Positions 1 through 9,300 of a DNA stretch of 64,000 nucleotides are shown here, piece by piece. Origin of the DNA: Candidatus Eremiobacterota bacterium (GTDB taxonomy: Bacteria > Vulcanimicrobiota > Vulcanimicrobiia > Vulcanimicrobiales > Vulcanimicrobiaceae); NCBI GenBank assembly GCA_019240525.1, contig JAFAYE010000001.1:2019300-2083299 (forward strand), given 5' to 3'. The notes under the pieces were generated by a model that did not search any database, was not told where the DNA came from, and saw only the letters and a list, made by a program, of their open reading frames with translations. The stretch's first letter is position 1; each line of letters starts with the position of its first letter. Made by a program: the position numbers and the translations under genes.

Positions 1-834
1 GACGACGATCGTCGAGGCCCAACCAGGCGTGTAACCGGGCGGAGTCAAGCTAAAGAGCTTGAACGCGATCACGATCAAGGCGTAGACGAACGCGATGGCG
101 CTGACGACAAATCCGAAGTATGAGGCAAAGCGCAGCGGAATGTCGGAGAACGACGTGATCCCGTCCATTGCGAAGCGAAACATTTTGCCGAGCGGATATT
201 TCGTGGCGCCCGAATATCGAATGTCGCGATCGTACTCGATCGCCGTTTGGTTGAAACCGACCCAGCTGACCATGCCGCGCAAGAATCGATTGCGTTCCGG
301 CGAGCGGCGCAGGGCGTCGACGACGCGCCGGCTCATCAAGCGGAAATCGCCCGTATCGAGCGGTATCGCGACCTTCGTCAACCGCCGGATGATGCGGTAG
401 AACGCGCCGGCGGTGAACAGCTTGAAACGGCTCTCGCCCGGACGCGCCTTGCGAACGGCGTAGACGACGTCGTAGCCCTCGCGCCACTTTCGCAAGAAGG
501 CATCGATCAGCTCGGGCGGGTCTTGCAGATCGCCGTCCATCAAGACGACCGCATCGCCCCGCGCGATGTCGAGACCGGCCGTGGCGGCGAGCTGATGGCC
601 GAAGTTGCGCGAGAGATTGACCAGCACGACGTGCGGCCGCCGTTCGAGTACGCGCCGCACGGCGGCCGCCGTTTCGTCGCGGCTGCCATCGTTGACGAGC
701 ACGATCTCGCTATCGACCTCGGTACCAAGACGATCCAGGACGTGACCGATCCGCTCGAGCAAGGGCGCGACGTTCGCGGCCTCGTTGTAGAGCGGCACGA
801 CGATACTGAGCAAGGGACGCGCGGCGGGTGCCAT
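1..834 (-). CDS. GT2 polyprenyl-phosphate glycosyltransferase (GtrB/DPM1-like), 3' end cut by window edge
   Basis: Inverting GT2 enzyme that likely transfers a sugar from a nucleotide sugar to a polyprenyl phosphate at the inner membrane. The 278 visible codons start at an ATG at 834 and run off the left edge with no stop. Residues 8-20 form the first GT-A strand (LSIVVPLYNE); then come VNDGSRDET and the metal-binding DGDLQDPPE near residue 100. An arginine-rich stretch and FRLMSR follow, as in GtrB-type enzymes. A hydrophobic segment at about 240-258 is the first of the two C-terminal membrane helices usual in this family; the second lies outside. It diverges from the lipoprotein gene at 878 across a 43-bp gap. 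The family is clear; the sugar cannot be read. Confidence 0.88.
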   Translation of the reverse strand, partial: MAPAARPLLSIVVPLYNEAANVAPLLERIGHVLDRLGTEVDSEIVLVNDGSRDETAAAVRRVLERRPHVVLVNLSRNFGHQLAATAGLDIARGDAVVLMDGDLQDPPELIDAFLRKWREGYDVVYAVRKARPGESRFKLFTAGAFYRIIRRLTKVAIPLDTGDFRLMSRRVVDALRRSPERNRFLRGMVSWVGFNQTAIEYDRDIRYSGATKYPLGKMFRFAMDGITSFSDIPLRFASYFGFVVSAIAFVYALIVIAFKLFSLTPPGYTPGWASTIVV

Positions 835-877
835 TCAGACAAGGATTTTCAACGTCGCGGGGGCAGAACCAGCCGAC

Positions 878-1429
878 ATGTTCAAAGTGCGGCTTTGGAT
901 TGCGCTCGTGCTCGCACTTGTGGGCTGCAGCCATACCGCTCGCGTCACAGCTTCGCACCCGCCTGCCGGGGGCCGGCCGCGCGCTTCCGTTACCGCTCCT
1001 TCGACACCGGCCGCCTCACCGGCGGCGACGTCGGCCGCCACTTCAACGGCGCCGGTGGTCACTCCATCGAGCGTTTCTTCCGCGAGCGGTAAGCAGGCGA
1101 CGGTGCTTCCGCCGGCGCCCAAGAAAGTTGCACGGCTATTGCCGGCCGCTGCGCCGCAGATACTCGGCGTCGCGATCAGCGAGACCTTGGTGCATCCGGG
1201 CGATCGAGTTTTTGGGCGAGTGGTGACGACGTCGAATGTCGCCAGCGTCGAAGCGCGGATCGGCGGATACGCGGTGAGCCTTGCAAAAGTCGGTGTCGGA
1301 CGGTTCGAGTTGACCTACACCGTCGGCCCGCTGCCCTGGTTTGTCCACGGTAATTTTACGATGCAGGTCATCGCTCACAATACGCGCGGCGATACGGTGA
1401 CCCGCGATGTTCCGCTCACCGTTCGATGA
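878..1429 (+). CDS. Putative lipoprotein with Pro/Ala/Thr-rich linker and Ig-like C-terminus
   Basis: Unrecognised 183-residue exported protein. The N-terminus is a type II signal peptide: MFKVR, a hydrophobic core, then the lipobox LVGC with the acylated Cys near residue 17. Residues 25-75 are a low-complexity Ala/Pro/Ser/Thr linker, and a lysine-containing stretch leads to a compact domain at about 92-183. That domain has the alternating pattern of a single beta-sandwich (VHPGDRVFGRV, then a hydrophobic strand series ending in VPLTVR) and may be Ig-like. About 200 bp without a recognisable gene follow before the convergent DUF2079 gene. The role is unknown; envelope anchoring is inferred from the lipobox. 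Confidence 0.72.
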   Translation: MFKVRLWIALVLALVGCSHTARVTASHPPAGGRPRASVTAPSTPAASPAATSAATSTAPVVTPSSVSSASGKQATVLPPAPKKVARLLPAAAPQILGVAISETLVHPGDRVFGRVVTTSNVASVEARIGGYAVSLAKVGVGRFELTYTVGPLPWFVHGNFTMQVIAHNTRGDTVTRDVPLTVR

Positions 1430-1632
1430 GCTGCGTCACAGACATGGGCTATTCTAATCTAACGTCTACGCATTAACGGAGCGGCGCATGCTATAGTGCG
1501 CTCGCGAACAGAGCGCGGACGCACGACAATTGCAGGGCTACCATATAGAAAGTCGGCGCGTCCCCGGTTCGTCGAGTGCACGCGACGGCAGGCGGGCTAC
1601 CGCCGTTGCGTGCCCTCGTCTTTATCGACGGT

Positions 1633-3045
1633 TCAGCGCGCCGGAGTGGTTCTTTGGAGAACGACGATGTCGTCGCGATCGCTGATCACCGTGTAGCGGC
1701 CATCATCAACGGCTCGCCGTACTGCGGGTTCGTCCACGGCGTGGGATCGCGGCGAATAGTGCGTTCGGTCGTAAACGAACCACCGTTGCCCGCCAAAGCC
1801 GATGGAGGCTTTCGGGTCGAGGGCGAGATGCGCGAAGATTTCATCTTGTGCCCCGACATCGGCTTGGCGAGGCAGCCTCGCGAGCGTTCGTTCCAGCAAT
1901 ACGTCGTGCGCGTTTGGGAAGCGGTAGAGGAAATACCAGTACTCCATCGGACTGGCAAAAATGGTGATCCATATGGATGCGGCGGTCCCGGCAGCCACCA
2001 GCCATTTTACGAAGTGCGGTCGAAGGGCGGCTAGCCGAGAAGCGCCGTCCACGAATCCGGCCAACGCATAGCCGGTGACGAGCGCGCTGTAGTGTGCTCC
2101 CGGCACCATCGTAATCGGCTGGTGAGCGGCAAAGATTTCCACGAACCCCGGAATCATGAAAAGCCCATAACGCGAGAGGCACGGAAGAAAGGCGAGCGGC
2201 ACGAGCATGATCGCGAGATAACGTAATCGCGCGAGCAGCACGGTTCCGATCGAAGTGCGCCATTCTCCGTGCGCGGCGCTCCAGTCGAAGAACCGTAACG
2301 ATTCGTACGCGGCATGGGAGTCGATCGCGGGACGCACCAATGCAAAATAGAGAACCGCCATAGCAACGGCCATTCCGCAAACCAGTAAACCGATGCGCTT
2401 TGCCGTGCCGTCTCGCGCAGTTACTGCGAAGAGCGCGCCGTTAACCGCGAGAACGACAAACTGATCCTCCTTGGTACAAAGCAGCAGGAGCGCCGCGCAG
2501 ACGCCCATCGACCAGCGGCGTCGATCCAGAGCGTAGACGAGCGTGGCGGAAAGGAGCGGTACGAAGGCCATCTCGTGAAAATCGCCGACGCCATTTGCGC
2601 AGAGCGTTGGATAGATCGCGGCAACCACGACCAATGCAAAGGCCGGCGCCGTCGTGAAACGCGTCCGGGCGAGAGCCCAAATCGGAAAGACGACCGCCGC
2701 GACCGCGATCGCCTGGAGATACTGGAGTCCGAGCGGGCCGAAGATACGCACAAAGGGCCACCCGATCGCAATGATGGGCGACCAATGGACCAGCAAATGA
2801 TTGGTGCCGCCTTCGGCCGTGCTCGAGAATCCGTGAGGGAGGCCGGCGATGACCTGGCTGAAGATGCCGAGATCGACGCCGTTGCGGAAGATCGCGTAGC
2901 GCCAGTAGGTAATCGTGCACAGCGCCGTAGCCAACACGGCAAAGGGGACCCACGCCAATCGGTGAGTGGGCGGCGTTACTGCGGTGGTTGCGGGCAGTTC
3001 GACGGCGGGCGCGAATGGCCGCCCGGCTCTGGCGGCGGTAAGCAC
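1633..3045 (-). CDS. DUF2079 family polytopic membrane protein
   Basis: Predicted multi-pass inner-membrane protein with the DUF2079 signature: an N-terminal helix followed by WRYAIFRNGVDLGIFSQ, then repeated hydrophobic helices and a C-terminal soluble part. Members resemble GT-C glycosyltransferases in topology, but their function is not established. The listed start is a GTG at 3045, which overlaps the upstream gene by 70 nt and gives a 29-residue hydrophilic tail ahead of the first helix. A TTG at 2958, just after the upstream stop, would start directly at the first helix (AWVPFAVLA) and is a good alternative. Neither has a clear Shine-Dalgarno. It is the last gene of a minus-strand trio with an exported protein and an LptD-like protein, suggesting envelope polymer work. 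Confidence 0.8.
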   Translation of the reverse strand: MLTAARAGRPFAPAVELPATTAVTPPTHRLAWVPFAVLATALCTITYWRYAIFRNGVDLGIFSQVIAGLPHGFSSTAEGGTNHLLVHWSPIIAIGWPFVRIFGPLGLQYLQAIAVAAVVFPIWALARTRFTTAPAFALVVVAAIYPTLCANGVGDFHEMAFVPLLSATLVYALDRRRWSMGVCAALLLLCTKEDQFVVLAVNGALFAVTARDGTAKRIGLLVCGMAVAMAVLYFALVRPAIDSHAAYESLRFFDWSAAHGEWRTSIGTVLLARLRYLAIMLVPLAFLPCLSRYGLFMIPGFVEIFAAHQPITMVPGAHYSALVTGYALAGFVDGASRLAALRPHFVKWLVAAGTAASIWITIFASPMEYWYFLYRFPNAHDVLLERTLARLPRQADVGAQDEIFAHLALDPKASIGFGGQRWFVYDRTHYSPRSHAVDEPAVRRAVDDGRYTVISDRDDIVVLQRTTPAR

Positions 3046-3866
3046 GGCGGGAGATTGGGGAACGGTGCGGGGTTATACGGCGTCGGCATGATCTGCGGCT
3101 GGACTTGCTGCACGCCGCCGGCAACCGAATCTTGCCACGCGTAGACGGTATCGCGAATCACGCGCACGTCGGCATTGGTGATGATGAGCTGACGCGGCGG
3201 GCGTTGCAAGCCGTTCTGTGCGGACTCCTGCGACTGGAATGTGCCGCGATCGTAGAGATAGCGGAAGATCGTCCCGGAGTTGTAACGGCGAGTAATCTGA
3301 TAGTGCAGCGCGTCCACCCGGTCCATTGGTATGGCCTGGGCGTTCCAGCCGCTGACGTCATTCGTAATGTAAACGCTCGACGTGAACGGCGTATTCGGCG
3401 GCACCTGCACGATGAACGTCACCAGCACCGGCTTGCCGGAGAACTGCACGATCGAGGCGACCGACGACGGCCCTCCCAAATCGTTGGGCTCCGGCGTGAC
3501 GACATTGCGCAAGAGATCCGGATTTGGTACGGGCGTCGAAAGCGCGACTGCGAAACGCGAAACGTCGTCGAAGCTGCCCTCCGGCGGCAATGGCGAGCGC
3601 GAAAGATCGAGCTCGGTGACCGTGCCCGAGGGATCGAAGGTCGCTCGCGCCCAAACGCGCGGCGCCGGACGGATCGAACTCGCGGCGCCGGTCTTCGCGT
3701 CCCTGAGCACGATATCGTGCGCCACGCGGAAACCGTCGCCGGTTGTGAAGAAGACGTAGCCGTCTTGATAGGCTAAGAGCTGCCCGCTGACGACGACCGG
3801 CGGTCCGGCCGCTAAGAGCGTCATCGCCAGTGCCGCAATGGCGATTGAAAGAATCGCGCGTTTCAT
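2976..3866 (-). CDS. Exported protein of unknown function with possible carbohydrate-binding-like fold and Pro-rich tail
   Basis: 296-residue secreted protein. Residues 1-20 are a Sec signal peptide (MKRAILSIAIAALAMTLLAA). The body has a beta-rich N-terminal half. At about 145-215 a module with VLVTFIVQVPPNTPFTSSV, NDVSGWN and FRYLYDRG resembles the starch-binding/CBM20-like or E-set modules that modify glycosyl hydrolases; this likeness is judged by eye. The last 50 residues are Pro-rich with three Cys. The ATG overlaps the stop of the upstream outer-membrane protein (ATGA), so the two are translationally coupled. The function is not known. The coupling suggests a periplasmic partner of that outer-membrane protein. 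Confidence 0.72.
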   Translation of the reverse strand: MKRAILSIAIAALAMTLLAAGPPVVVSGQLLAYQDGYVFFTTGDGFRVAHDIVLRDAKTGAASSIRPAPRVWARATFDPSGTVTELDLSRSPLPPEGSFDDVSRFAVALSTPVPNPDLLRNVVTPEPNDLGGPSSVASIVQFSGKPVLVTFIVQVPPNTPFTSSVYITNDVSGWNAQAIPMDRVDALHYQITRRYNSGTIFRYLYDRGTFQSQESAQNGLQRPPRQLIITNADVRVIRDTVYAWQDSVAGGVQQVQPQIMPTPYNPAPFPNLPPCLPPPEPGGHSRPPSNCPQPPQ

Positions 3867-5788
3867 ATCGGCAAGATCTGCACGACGAAGCTGGGTTGCC
3901 AGAACGCGTCCCGGTAAGGATTGCCGTACCAGTAAAACGTTCGCGAAATGTCGGCGAGCGCGTGCGGGAAGATGACGAAGCGCACGTCCGCGGTTGCGTC
4001 GTACGGAGCTTCGCCGAGATACCAGTTGTAGAGCGGCTGTCCGAGAATGTTGTTCGGCGGTGGACCGAAGACGTTGGGAACGGGTATCGGAAAATCGTCG
4101 TGATGACGCACCAGCAGTGAAAAATTAAAGTTCGGCGTTGGGGTTTCGTTCAAGCCGAAGCTCGTCGTGCGCAAGGTCGAAATGCCGCGAAACGACGTGA
4201 AACTGAGCGGACAGTAGCTCGTGCCGACCGGCTCGCAGGGCAAATAGCCGCCGTGAATGTAGTGGTCGCCGACGTTCTGAATTTGGTAGCCGACGTACGT
4301 GTGAAGCGCGCGGTTGAACTGACGGCTGATCGTGAAATTCTCCTGGGTGTTGCTGATCCAGTGCGGCAACGAGTTCCACTGATACTGTTTGTTGAAGCTT
4401 GCGTTGAAGTAGTACGTCTCGTACGGGCTCTGCGCCAGATTGAGCTTCAGCGAGGGAGTGAACAGGTTGACGCCCAGGACGGTATTCCAAATCGTCGTGT
4501 AGACCGGGCAAAAATATTGCGGCGGATTCTTCACGCCGTACTGATTCGGACACGGAGCGCCATAGGCTTGCAGCCCGGGGGTCGGGATCGGCTTGAACTG
4601 CGGGTATCCCGGGAAACCGTTGAGGTACTGCCCTGCGCCAACCGAATCGTGGTTGAAACCGTAGCCTTCGTAAATCTGCTCGAAGAGCGGCAGATCGGCG
4701 ACTTTATTTTGAAAGCTCGTCGCGGTCAGCTGAACCTGCGTCGGATGGTTGAGGCTGCCGCCGATGGACTTGGGCTCCTCGAGCGAGCCGGGGCCGAGCA
4801 CGTTGTAGTTGGTAATCTGCGACGTCGCGGAAACGTAGGAGTGCGGCATTGCGTACGTCGCGTTCAAGAAGGTCGTCTGCTGCGCGGCGCGCGGCTCCGA
4901 AAGCCAATTCTGCTGCGCGTAGTATTGCGTAAAGCTTTGAATCTGAAACCGGCTGCCCAGCTTTTCGTAGAGCAGAAGGTTCCACCACTTTTCAGCGCGC
5001 GTCGCTGGATTCACGGAGAAGACGGCATATTCGTGGTCGCCGACTAGGTGCTGCTCGACCGAAAGATAGGTGTGATAGGTCGGGTCGTAGCGCGCGTGAA
5101 GCGCCGTCAGCGCGTTGGGGCTCCCGGCCATCGTCCAGGTCAGGTCAACGGTGGCACCGGAGAGCGTGTTCTGCGCGAAGTATTGATTCGACGAGAAGTT
5201 CACGACGTCGGTGCCGAGCGGAATCTCCGTCTGGCCCAGATAGGTGTGCGAGTTCACGAACCGCACGTAGGTTTTCGTTCCGATCACGGCGCCGCTCGCG
5301 GTAATGCTCGGGTTCTGGCTGATGATCGGAAAATAAAAAGTGTCGCCCGGCATCACGCGGCCTTTTACCGGATGCACGAGATCGCCGTCGAGGAACGTCC
5401 AGCGATCCGGCTCGCTGGTGATGGGAACGAAGTAGATGCGCCGGAAATCGAGGAAATCAGAGATCGCCGCTCCATGGACGGTTCCGCTCGCGTCGTGCAG
5501 CGTAACGTTGCCGGCGACCAGGAAGCGATTGAGTTTCAAGTCCATGGAGAACGAGTCGCCGGTCACGGTGAACCCGTCGCTCGTTCGCAGGTGCACGTTG
5601 CCGTCGGCTTCCATCAAGAAACGATCGTAGTAAAAGTCGATGCGATTCGCGGTCAGGTAGAGCACCGTTCTCGGCGGCGGGGCCGACGGCTGGGGTGCGG
5701 GTGCCGGGGTCGCAGCCGCGCGAGCGCAGGCGCACGCGAGAATCCACACGAGCGTTCCGAACGCCGCAGAGAGCGCGATACGTGGCAC
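3863..5788 (-). CDS. LptD/OstA-like outer-membrane beta-barrel protein
   Basis: 641-residue exported protein. A signal peptide (PRIALSAAFGTLVWILACACA) and a short Pro-rich spacer precede an OstA/LptA-type domain at about 45-150. This has the repeating pattern of the jelly-roll seen in LptA and the LptD N-terminus: FYYDRFLMEADGNVHLR, then VTGDSFSMDLKLNRFLVAGNVTL in two steps. The rest alternates Tyr/Phe/Gln-rich strands typical of a barrel and ends in SFVVQILPI. The start chosen is the GTG at 5788, preceded by AAAGG; a longer open frame upstream would run through deoB on the other strand. A role in lipid or polymer export to the outer membrane is inferred. Four Cys and a shorter barrel than classical LptD argue against a plain orthologue. 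Confidence 0.72.
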   Translation of the reverse strand: MPRIALSAAFGTLVWILACACARAAATPAPAPQPSAPPPRTVLYLTANRIDFYYDRFLMEADGNVHLRTSDGFTVTGDSFSMDLKLNRFLVAGNVTLHDASGTVHGAAISDFLDFRRIYFVPITSEPDRWTFLDGDLVHPVKGRVMPGDTFYFPIISQNPSITASGAVIGTKTYVRFVNSHTYLGQTEIPLGTDVVNFSSNQYFAQNTLSGATVDLTWTMAGSPNALTALHARYDPTYHTYLSVEQHLVGDHEYAVFSVNPATRAEKWWNLLLYEKLGSRFQIQSFTQYYAQQNWLSEPRAAQQTTFLNATYAMPHSYVSATSQITNYNVLGPGSLEEPKSIGGSLNHPTQVQLTATSFQNKVADLPLFEQIYEGYGFNHDSVGAGQYLNGFPGYPQFKPIPTPGLQAYGAPCPNQYGVKNPPQYFCPVYTTIWNTVLGVNLFTPSLKLNLAQSPYETYYFNASFNKQYQWNSLPHWISNTQENFTISRQFNRALHTYVGYQIQNVGDHYIHGGYLPCEPVGTSYCPLSFTSFRGISTLRTTSFGLNETPTPNFNFSLLVRHHDDFPIPVPNVFGPPPNNILGQPLYNWYLGEAPYDATADVRFVIFPHALADISRTFYWYGNPYRDAFWQPSFVVQILPI

Positions 5789-5840
5789 GTGCTGACCTTT
5801 TTGAGAGTAAGAACCGACTCCTTGAGGGAACCACGGCGCG

Positions 5841-6965
5841 ATGGCTCGCGCGGTCGTGATTGTGATCGATTCGGGCGGGATCGGAGCGCTTCCCGATGCC
5901 GGTCGGTATGACGATGCACCCGGCGCGAACACGATTGGCAACGTGGCGCGCCATCTCGGCACGCTACATTTGCCCAACTTCGAGCGTCTCGGCCTTGGCC
6001 TGCTTACCGACGTTGCGGGTGTGGCGCGGCCGAAGCAGCCTGGTGCGAGCGTCGCGCGCTTACGCGAGCGCAGCGCCGGCAAAGATACAATTACCGGACA
6101 TTGGGAAATGATGGGAATTGTTACGGCCGTTCCCTTTCCAACATATCCGAACGGCTTCCCCAGCGAAGTCGTCGAGGCGTTCGCGCAGATCACCGGCAAA
6201 AAGCCGCTCGGCAACACGACGGCATCGGGGACGGTGATTATCGAGGAACTCGGACCGCAGCACCTCCAGAGCGGCCGCCCCATACTCTACACCTCGGCGG
6301 ATTCCGTTTTCCAGATCGCTGCCCACGAAGCAATCGTCCCACTCGGAACGCTCTACGAGTGGAGCCGGCGGGCCCGTGAGATGCTGGTGGCGCCCCATAA
6401 CGTCAACCGGGTCATCGCCCGGCCGTTTACGGGCAAACCGGGGGCTTTCAGACGGACGCCGAATCGGAGAGACTATGCAATCGAGCCGCCTCCGAATTTG
6501 CTCGACCAGCTTCAACACGGACGCGTCGAGGTGCACGCGGTAGGAAAGATCAGCGATATCTACTGCGGGCGCGCGGTATCGTCGTCGGTTCGCGTCGCGG
6601 ATAATCGGGATGCGATCGAAAAAACATTCGGTTTGCTTGAAAAGGTCGATCACGGCTTCATCTTTGCTAACCTCAACGACTTCGATTCCAAGTACGGACA
6701 TCGCCGTGACGTACGCGGATATGGCGCGGCACTTGAAGAACTCGACACGATGCTGCCGGGCCTCGAGGAGCGGCTGCGGGACGGAGACCATATGATCCTC
6801 ACCGCCGATCACGGATGCGATCCGACGGCGCCGGGGACGGACCACACCCGCGAATACGTTCCGTTCCTTCATGTAAACCTAACGCGCGAAGGCGGCCGCG
6901 CCCTCGGCGACGTCGAAGGCCTCGACTTCGTAGGCCGGACCGTCAAGGAGGCGCTGTTGGGATGA
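5841..6965 (+). CDS. deoB: Phosphopentomutase
   Basis: Converts (deoxy)ribose 1-phosphate to the 5-phosphate in nucleoside salvage, in the cytoplasm. This is a full-length 374-residue alkaline-phosphatase-superfamily enzyme. Metal ligands are visible at IDSGGIGALPDA (residues 9-20), TADHGCDPT and the closing TDHTREYVP; the DeoB cap-domain run GKDTITGHWEMMG contains the phosphothreonine position. It starts at an ATG 52 bp from the divergent LptD-like gene and ends in ATGA shared with the next gene. Coupling to a polysaccharide-initiating transferase is unusual and may reflect only operon packing. Confidence 0.95.
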   Translation: MARAVVIVIDSGGIGALPDAGRYDDAPGANTIGNVARHLGTLHLPNFERLGLGLLTDVAGVARPKQPGASVARLRERSAGKDTITGHWEMMGIVTAVPFPTYPNGFPSEVVEAFAQITGKKPLGNTTASGTVIIEELGPQHLQSGRPILYTSADSVFQIAAHEAIVPLGTLYEWSRRAREMLVAPHNVNRVIARPFTGKPGAFRRTPNRRDYAIEPPPNLLDQLQHGRVEVHAVGKISDIYCGRAVSSSVRVADNRDAIEKTFGLLEKVDHGFIFANLNDFDSKYGHRRDVRGYGAALEELDTMLPGLEERLRDGDHMILTADHGCDPTAPGTDHTREYVPFLHVNLTREGGRALGDVEGLDFVGRTVKEALLG

Positions 6966-7624
6966 GGTTCTCCGGTGCGGTGCAGATGACGATGAGCGTA
7001 CCGGCAGGACGCTCGGTCCCATCGTGGTGGCCCTTCCTCAAGCGAAGCATCGACGTCATCGTCGGCTCGATGTTGCTTTTGATCGCGGCGCCGATTGTTG
7101 GGTTGGCGGCCCTGGCGATCGTTTGCATCGCCGGCGGGACTCCGTTTTTCACGCAAGAGCGCGTCGGGATGCACGGCCGACGCTTCAAGATGTTCAAACT
7201 GCGCACGATGGTCAACGGCGCGCACGATATGCGCCAAAGCGTCATGCACCTCAACGAGGTCGACGGACCGGTTTTCAAGATCCGCAACGATCCTCGCCTC
7301 CACCCGCTGGGGCGCTTCCTGCGACGAACCAGCATTGACGAGCTGCCGAATCTGATCAACGTCGTGCGTGGGGAAATGTCATTAGTGGGTCCGCGCCCGG
7401 CGCTGCCAAGTGAGGTGGAACACTACGACGCGCTCGCCCGGCGCCGGCTGAGCGTGCCCCAAGGCGTCACCTGCCTGTGGCAGATCAACGGACGCAGCGA
7501 CGTCTCGTTCGAGCATTGGATGGAGCTCGACAACAAATACGTCGACGAGTGGACGCCGCTGGGCGATTTGCTGATCGTTGCCAAGACAATTCCGGCGGTC
7601 TTAGGGAGGGACGGAGCACATTAG
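6962..7624 (+). CDS. Bacterial sugar transferase (WbaP/WcaJ family, initiating glycosyl-1-phosphate transferase)
   Basis: Adds the first sugar 1-phosphate to undecaprenyl phosphate to start a surface polysaccharide repeat. 220 residues cover the catalytic domain only: a membrane-inserted hairpin at about 28-50 (RSIDVIVGSMLLLIAAPIVG), then KMFKLRTM, FKIRNDPRLHPLGRFLRR, SIDELPNL and SLVGPRP, ending with the GVTCLWQINGRSD motif. No N-terminal four-helix or CoA-binding domain is present, so it is of the short (PglC/WbaP-catalytic) kind. The start ATG overlaps the deoB stop. It opens the polysaccharide locus; the sugar used cannot be read from sequence. Confidence 0.92.
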   Translation: MRFSGAVQMTMSVPAGRSVPSWWPFLKRSIDVIVGSMLLLIAAPIVGLAALAIVCIAGGTPFFTQERVGMHGRRFKMFKLRTMVNGAHDMRQSVMHLNEVDGPVFKIRNDPRLHPLGRFLRRTSIDELPNLINVVRGEMSLVGPRPALPSEVEHYDALARRRLSVPQGVTCLWQINGRSDVSFEHWMELDNKYVDEWTPLGDLLIVAKTIPAVLGRDGAH

Positions 7625-7703
7625 ATCGCCGCCGCACCTGCGTGTCGTCCCCGAACCTCGCCCGCGTCATCGGATCTCCATCGCGGGCTCGACATTTTTT
7701 ATC

Positions 7704-9248
7704 ATGGGTGCGACCTTCGCATCCACCTTACTCGGCTTCTTGCGCGAGGTCGTCAGCGCGCGCTATTACGGAACGCGCTGGGAGATGGATACGTTTCTTG
7801 CCGCGGCAACAATTCCGACGATTCTCTTCGGCGTCTTCAACGGCGCACTGGTGAGCGCGCTCGTCCCCACGTTCTCGGAATATCTGACGCATCGCAAGGA
7901 AGACGAGGCGTGGCGTCTGGCCAGCACGGTGCTCAACATCTTGGCGATCGTTTTGACGACCTGCGCGGTGCTTGGTTTCGTCACGGCGCGCTGGTACGTG
8001 CCGCTCATCGCGCACGGATTTCCGCGCCCGCAAATGGACGTCGCAATTCGCATGACGCGCTGGCTGATGCCGAGCATCGTTGCCGTGAGCTTGAGCGGCG
8101 TGCTCTCCGCGATGCTCTACGCCTACCATCGTTTCAAGGCCGCATCGCTGCTCGGCGTCGCCGTCAACGTGGTGACCATCGGTTGCGTCGTGCTTCTCAG
8201 TCACGGGATCGGGATCTACGCGCTCGTCTTAGGAACGGTGCTCGGATTGACCGCGCAGATGCTCGTGCAACTGCCCTCGTTTCTTTCGATCGGCAAGTAT
8301 CGGCTCATCATCGATCTGCACCATCCGGGCCTGCGCAAAATTTGGGTTCTGCTCGGACCGATCATCGTCGGTTCTGCCGCCGGGCAACTGGCGCTCTTCT
8401 TCGATCGATTCTTCGCTTCGACGTTGGCGCCGGGCTACATAGCCGGAATGAACTATGCGACCAAGCTCGTCAACTTTCCGCAGCAGATATTCGCAGCGGC
8501 GATCGCGACGGTCATCTTCCCGCTCCTCGCCGCGCAGTTTGCGCGCGAGAACCGGCGGGGGGTGGCGCGCAGCGTGGTTACCGGCCTTCGCCTCGTAAAC
8601 TTCATTACGATTCCCTCGGTCTGCGCGCTGATCGTGCTCGCGCACCCAATGGTGCAGGCGCTCTTCGAGCGCGGCACGTTTCAAGCCGGCGCAACCGACT
8701 TGACCGCGTCGCTGCTGCCCTACGCAGCCATCGGTTTGATCGCGCTCGGGGCCAACGTCGTGCTGACCCGCTGCTGCTTTGCCTGCCGCGAAACGCTCTG
8801 GCCGGTAACGATTTCGGTTGTCACCGTCATCGTGAACGTCTTGCTCTCGCTGGTATGGCTGCCGACGTTAGGCGCGCGCGGTTTGCTGCTCGCGAACTCG
8901 CTCAGTCAAAGCATGCAGGCGCTTCTCCTGTTGGTCGTAATCGCGCGCCTCGTTTCCGGGATCGATTGGGGAGCCTTGCTGCTCTCCTCCGGCAAGGTGC
9001 TCATCAGTTCGCTCGCGATGCTCTTGGCGCTGGGGTGGATCGGCGCGCTCGGCGTTACTCCCGAGGCCACGCTTGCTTCGCGCGCATGGTTTCTCTTCGG
9101 ACAGATCGGCATCGGCGGGACAGTCTTCGTCGCGGTAGCCCGCATGCTGGGAGTCGAAGAGCTCGATCTGGCCTGGCGGACCATCGTGGCGAAGTTCGAG
9201 CGAAACCTCGTCAGCCCGCCGGAGAACCGGGACGCCCCCATCGCCTGA
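7704..9248 (+). CDS. murJ: MurJ/MviN-type lipid II or polysaccharide flippase
   Basis: Polytopic MOP-superfamily flippase of 514 residues from the first ATG. It has about 14 hydrophobic helices and the MviN N-terminal signature LLGFLREVVSARYYG followed by MDTFLAAATIP. It moves lipid-linked peptidoglycan precursor or lipid-linked glycans across the inner membrane. The ATG at 7704 falls inside the first helix. In frame, 28 upstream codons continue it (…ISIAGSTFFI) back to an ATT at 7620 that overlaps the previous TAG, with GGGAGG about 11 nt before. No ATG, GTG or TTG exists there, so the true N-terminus is probably at that ATT or a CTG at 7641. Its setting in a polysaccharide locus leaves the substrate open. 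Confidence 0.88.
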   Translation: MGATFASTLLGFLREVVSARYYGTRWEMDTFLAAATIPTILFGVFNGALVSALVPTFSEYLTHRKEDEAWRLASTVLNILAIVLTTCAVLGFVTARWYVPLIAHGFPRPQMDVAIRMTRWLMPSIVAVSLSGVLSAMLYAYHRFKAASLLGVAVNVVTIGCVVLLSHGIGIYALVLGTVLGLTAQMLVQLPSFLSIGKYRLIIDLHHPGLRKIWVLLGPIIVGSAAGQLALFFDRFFASTLAPGYIAGMNYATKLVNFPQQIFAAAIATVIFPLLAAQFARENRRGVARSVVTGLRLVNFITIPSVCALIVLAHPMVQALFERGTFQAGATDLTASLLPYAAIGLIALGANVVLTRCCFACRETLWPVTISVVTVIVNVLLSLVWLPTLGARGLLLANSLSQSMQALLLLVVIARLVSGIDWGALLLSSGKVLISSLAMLLALGWIGALGVTPEATLASRAWFLFGQIGIGGTVFVAVARMLGVEELDLAWRTIVAKFERNLVSPPENRDAPIA

Positions 9249-9300
9249 GGGCGGGGCGTTGACTACAATCACCTTCCAAAGAGCAGGCTAGCTTTTTGCG

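Noticed and set aside
1430-1632. tRNA or small RNA in the gap
   Set aside because: No cloverleaf or GGTTCGAATCC-type T-arm is present; nothing else recognisable was found in this 203-bp stretch.
5789-6283. Upstream extension of the LptD-like reading frame by 165 codons
   Set aside because: It would lie entirely opposite deoB, is not protein-like for an exported N-terminus, and the GTG at 5788 starts a proper signal peptide with AAAGG upstream.
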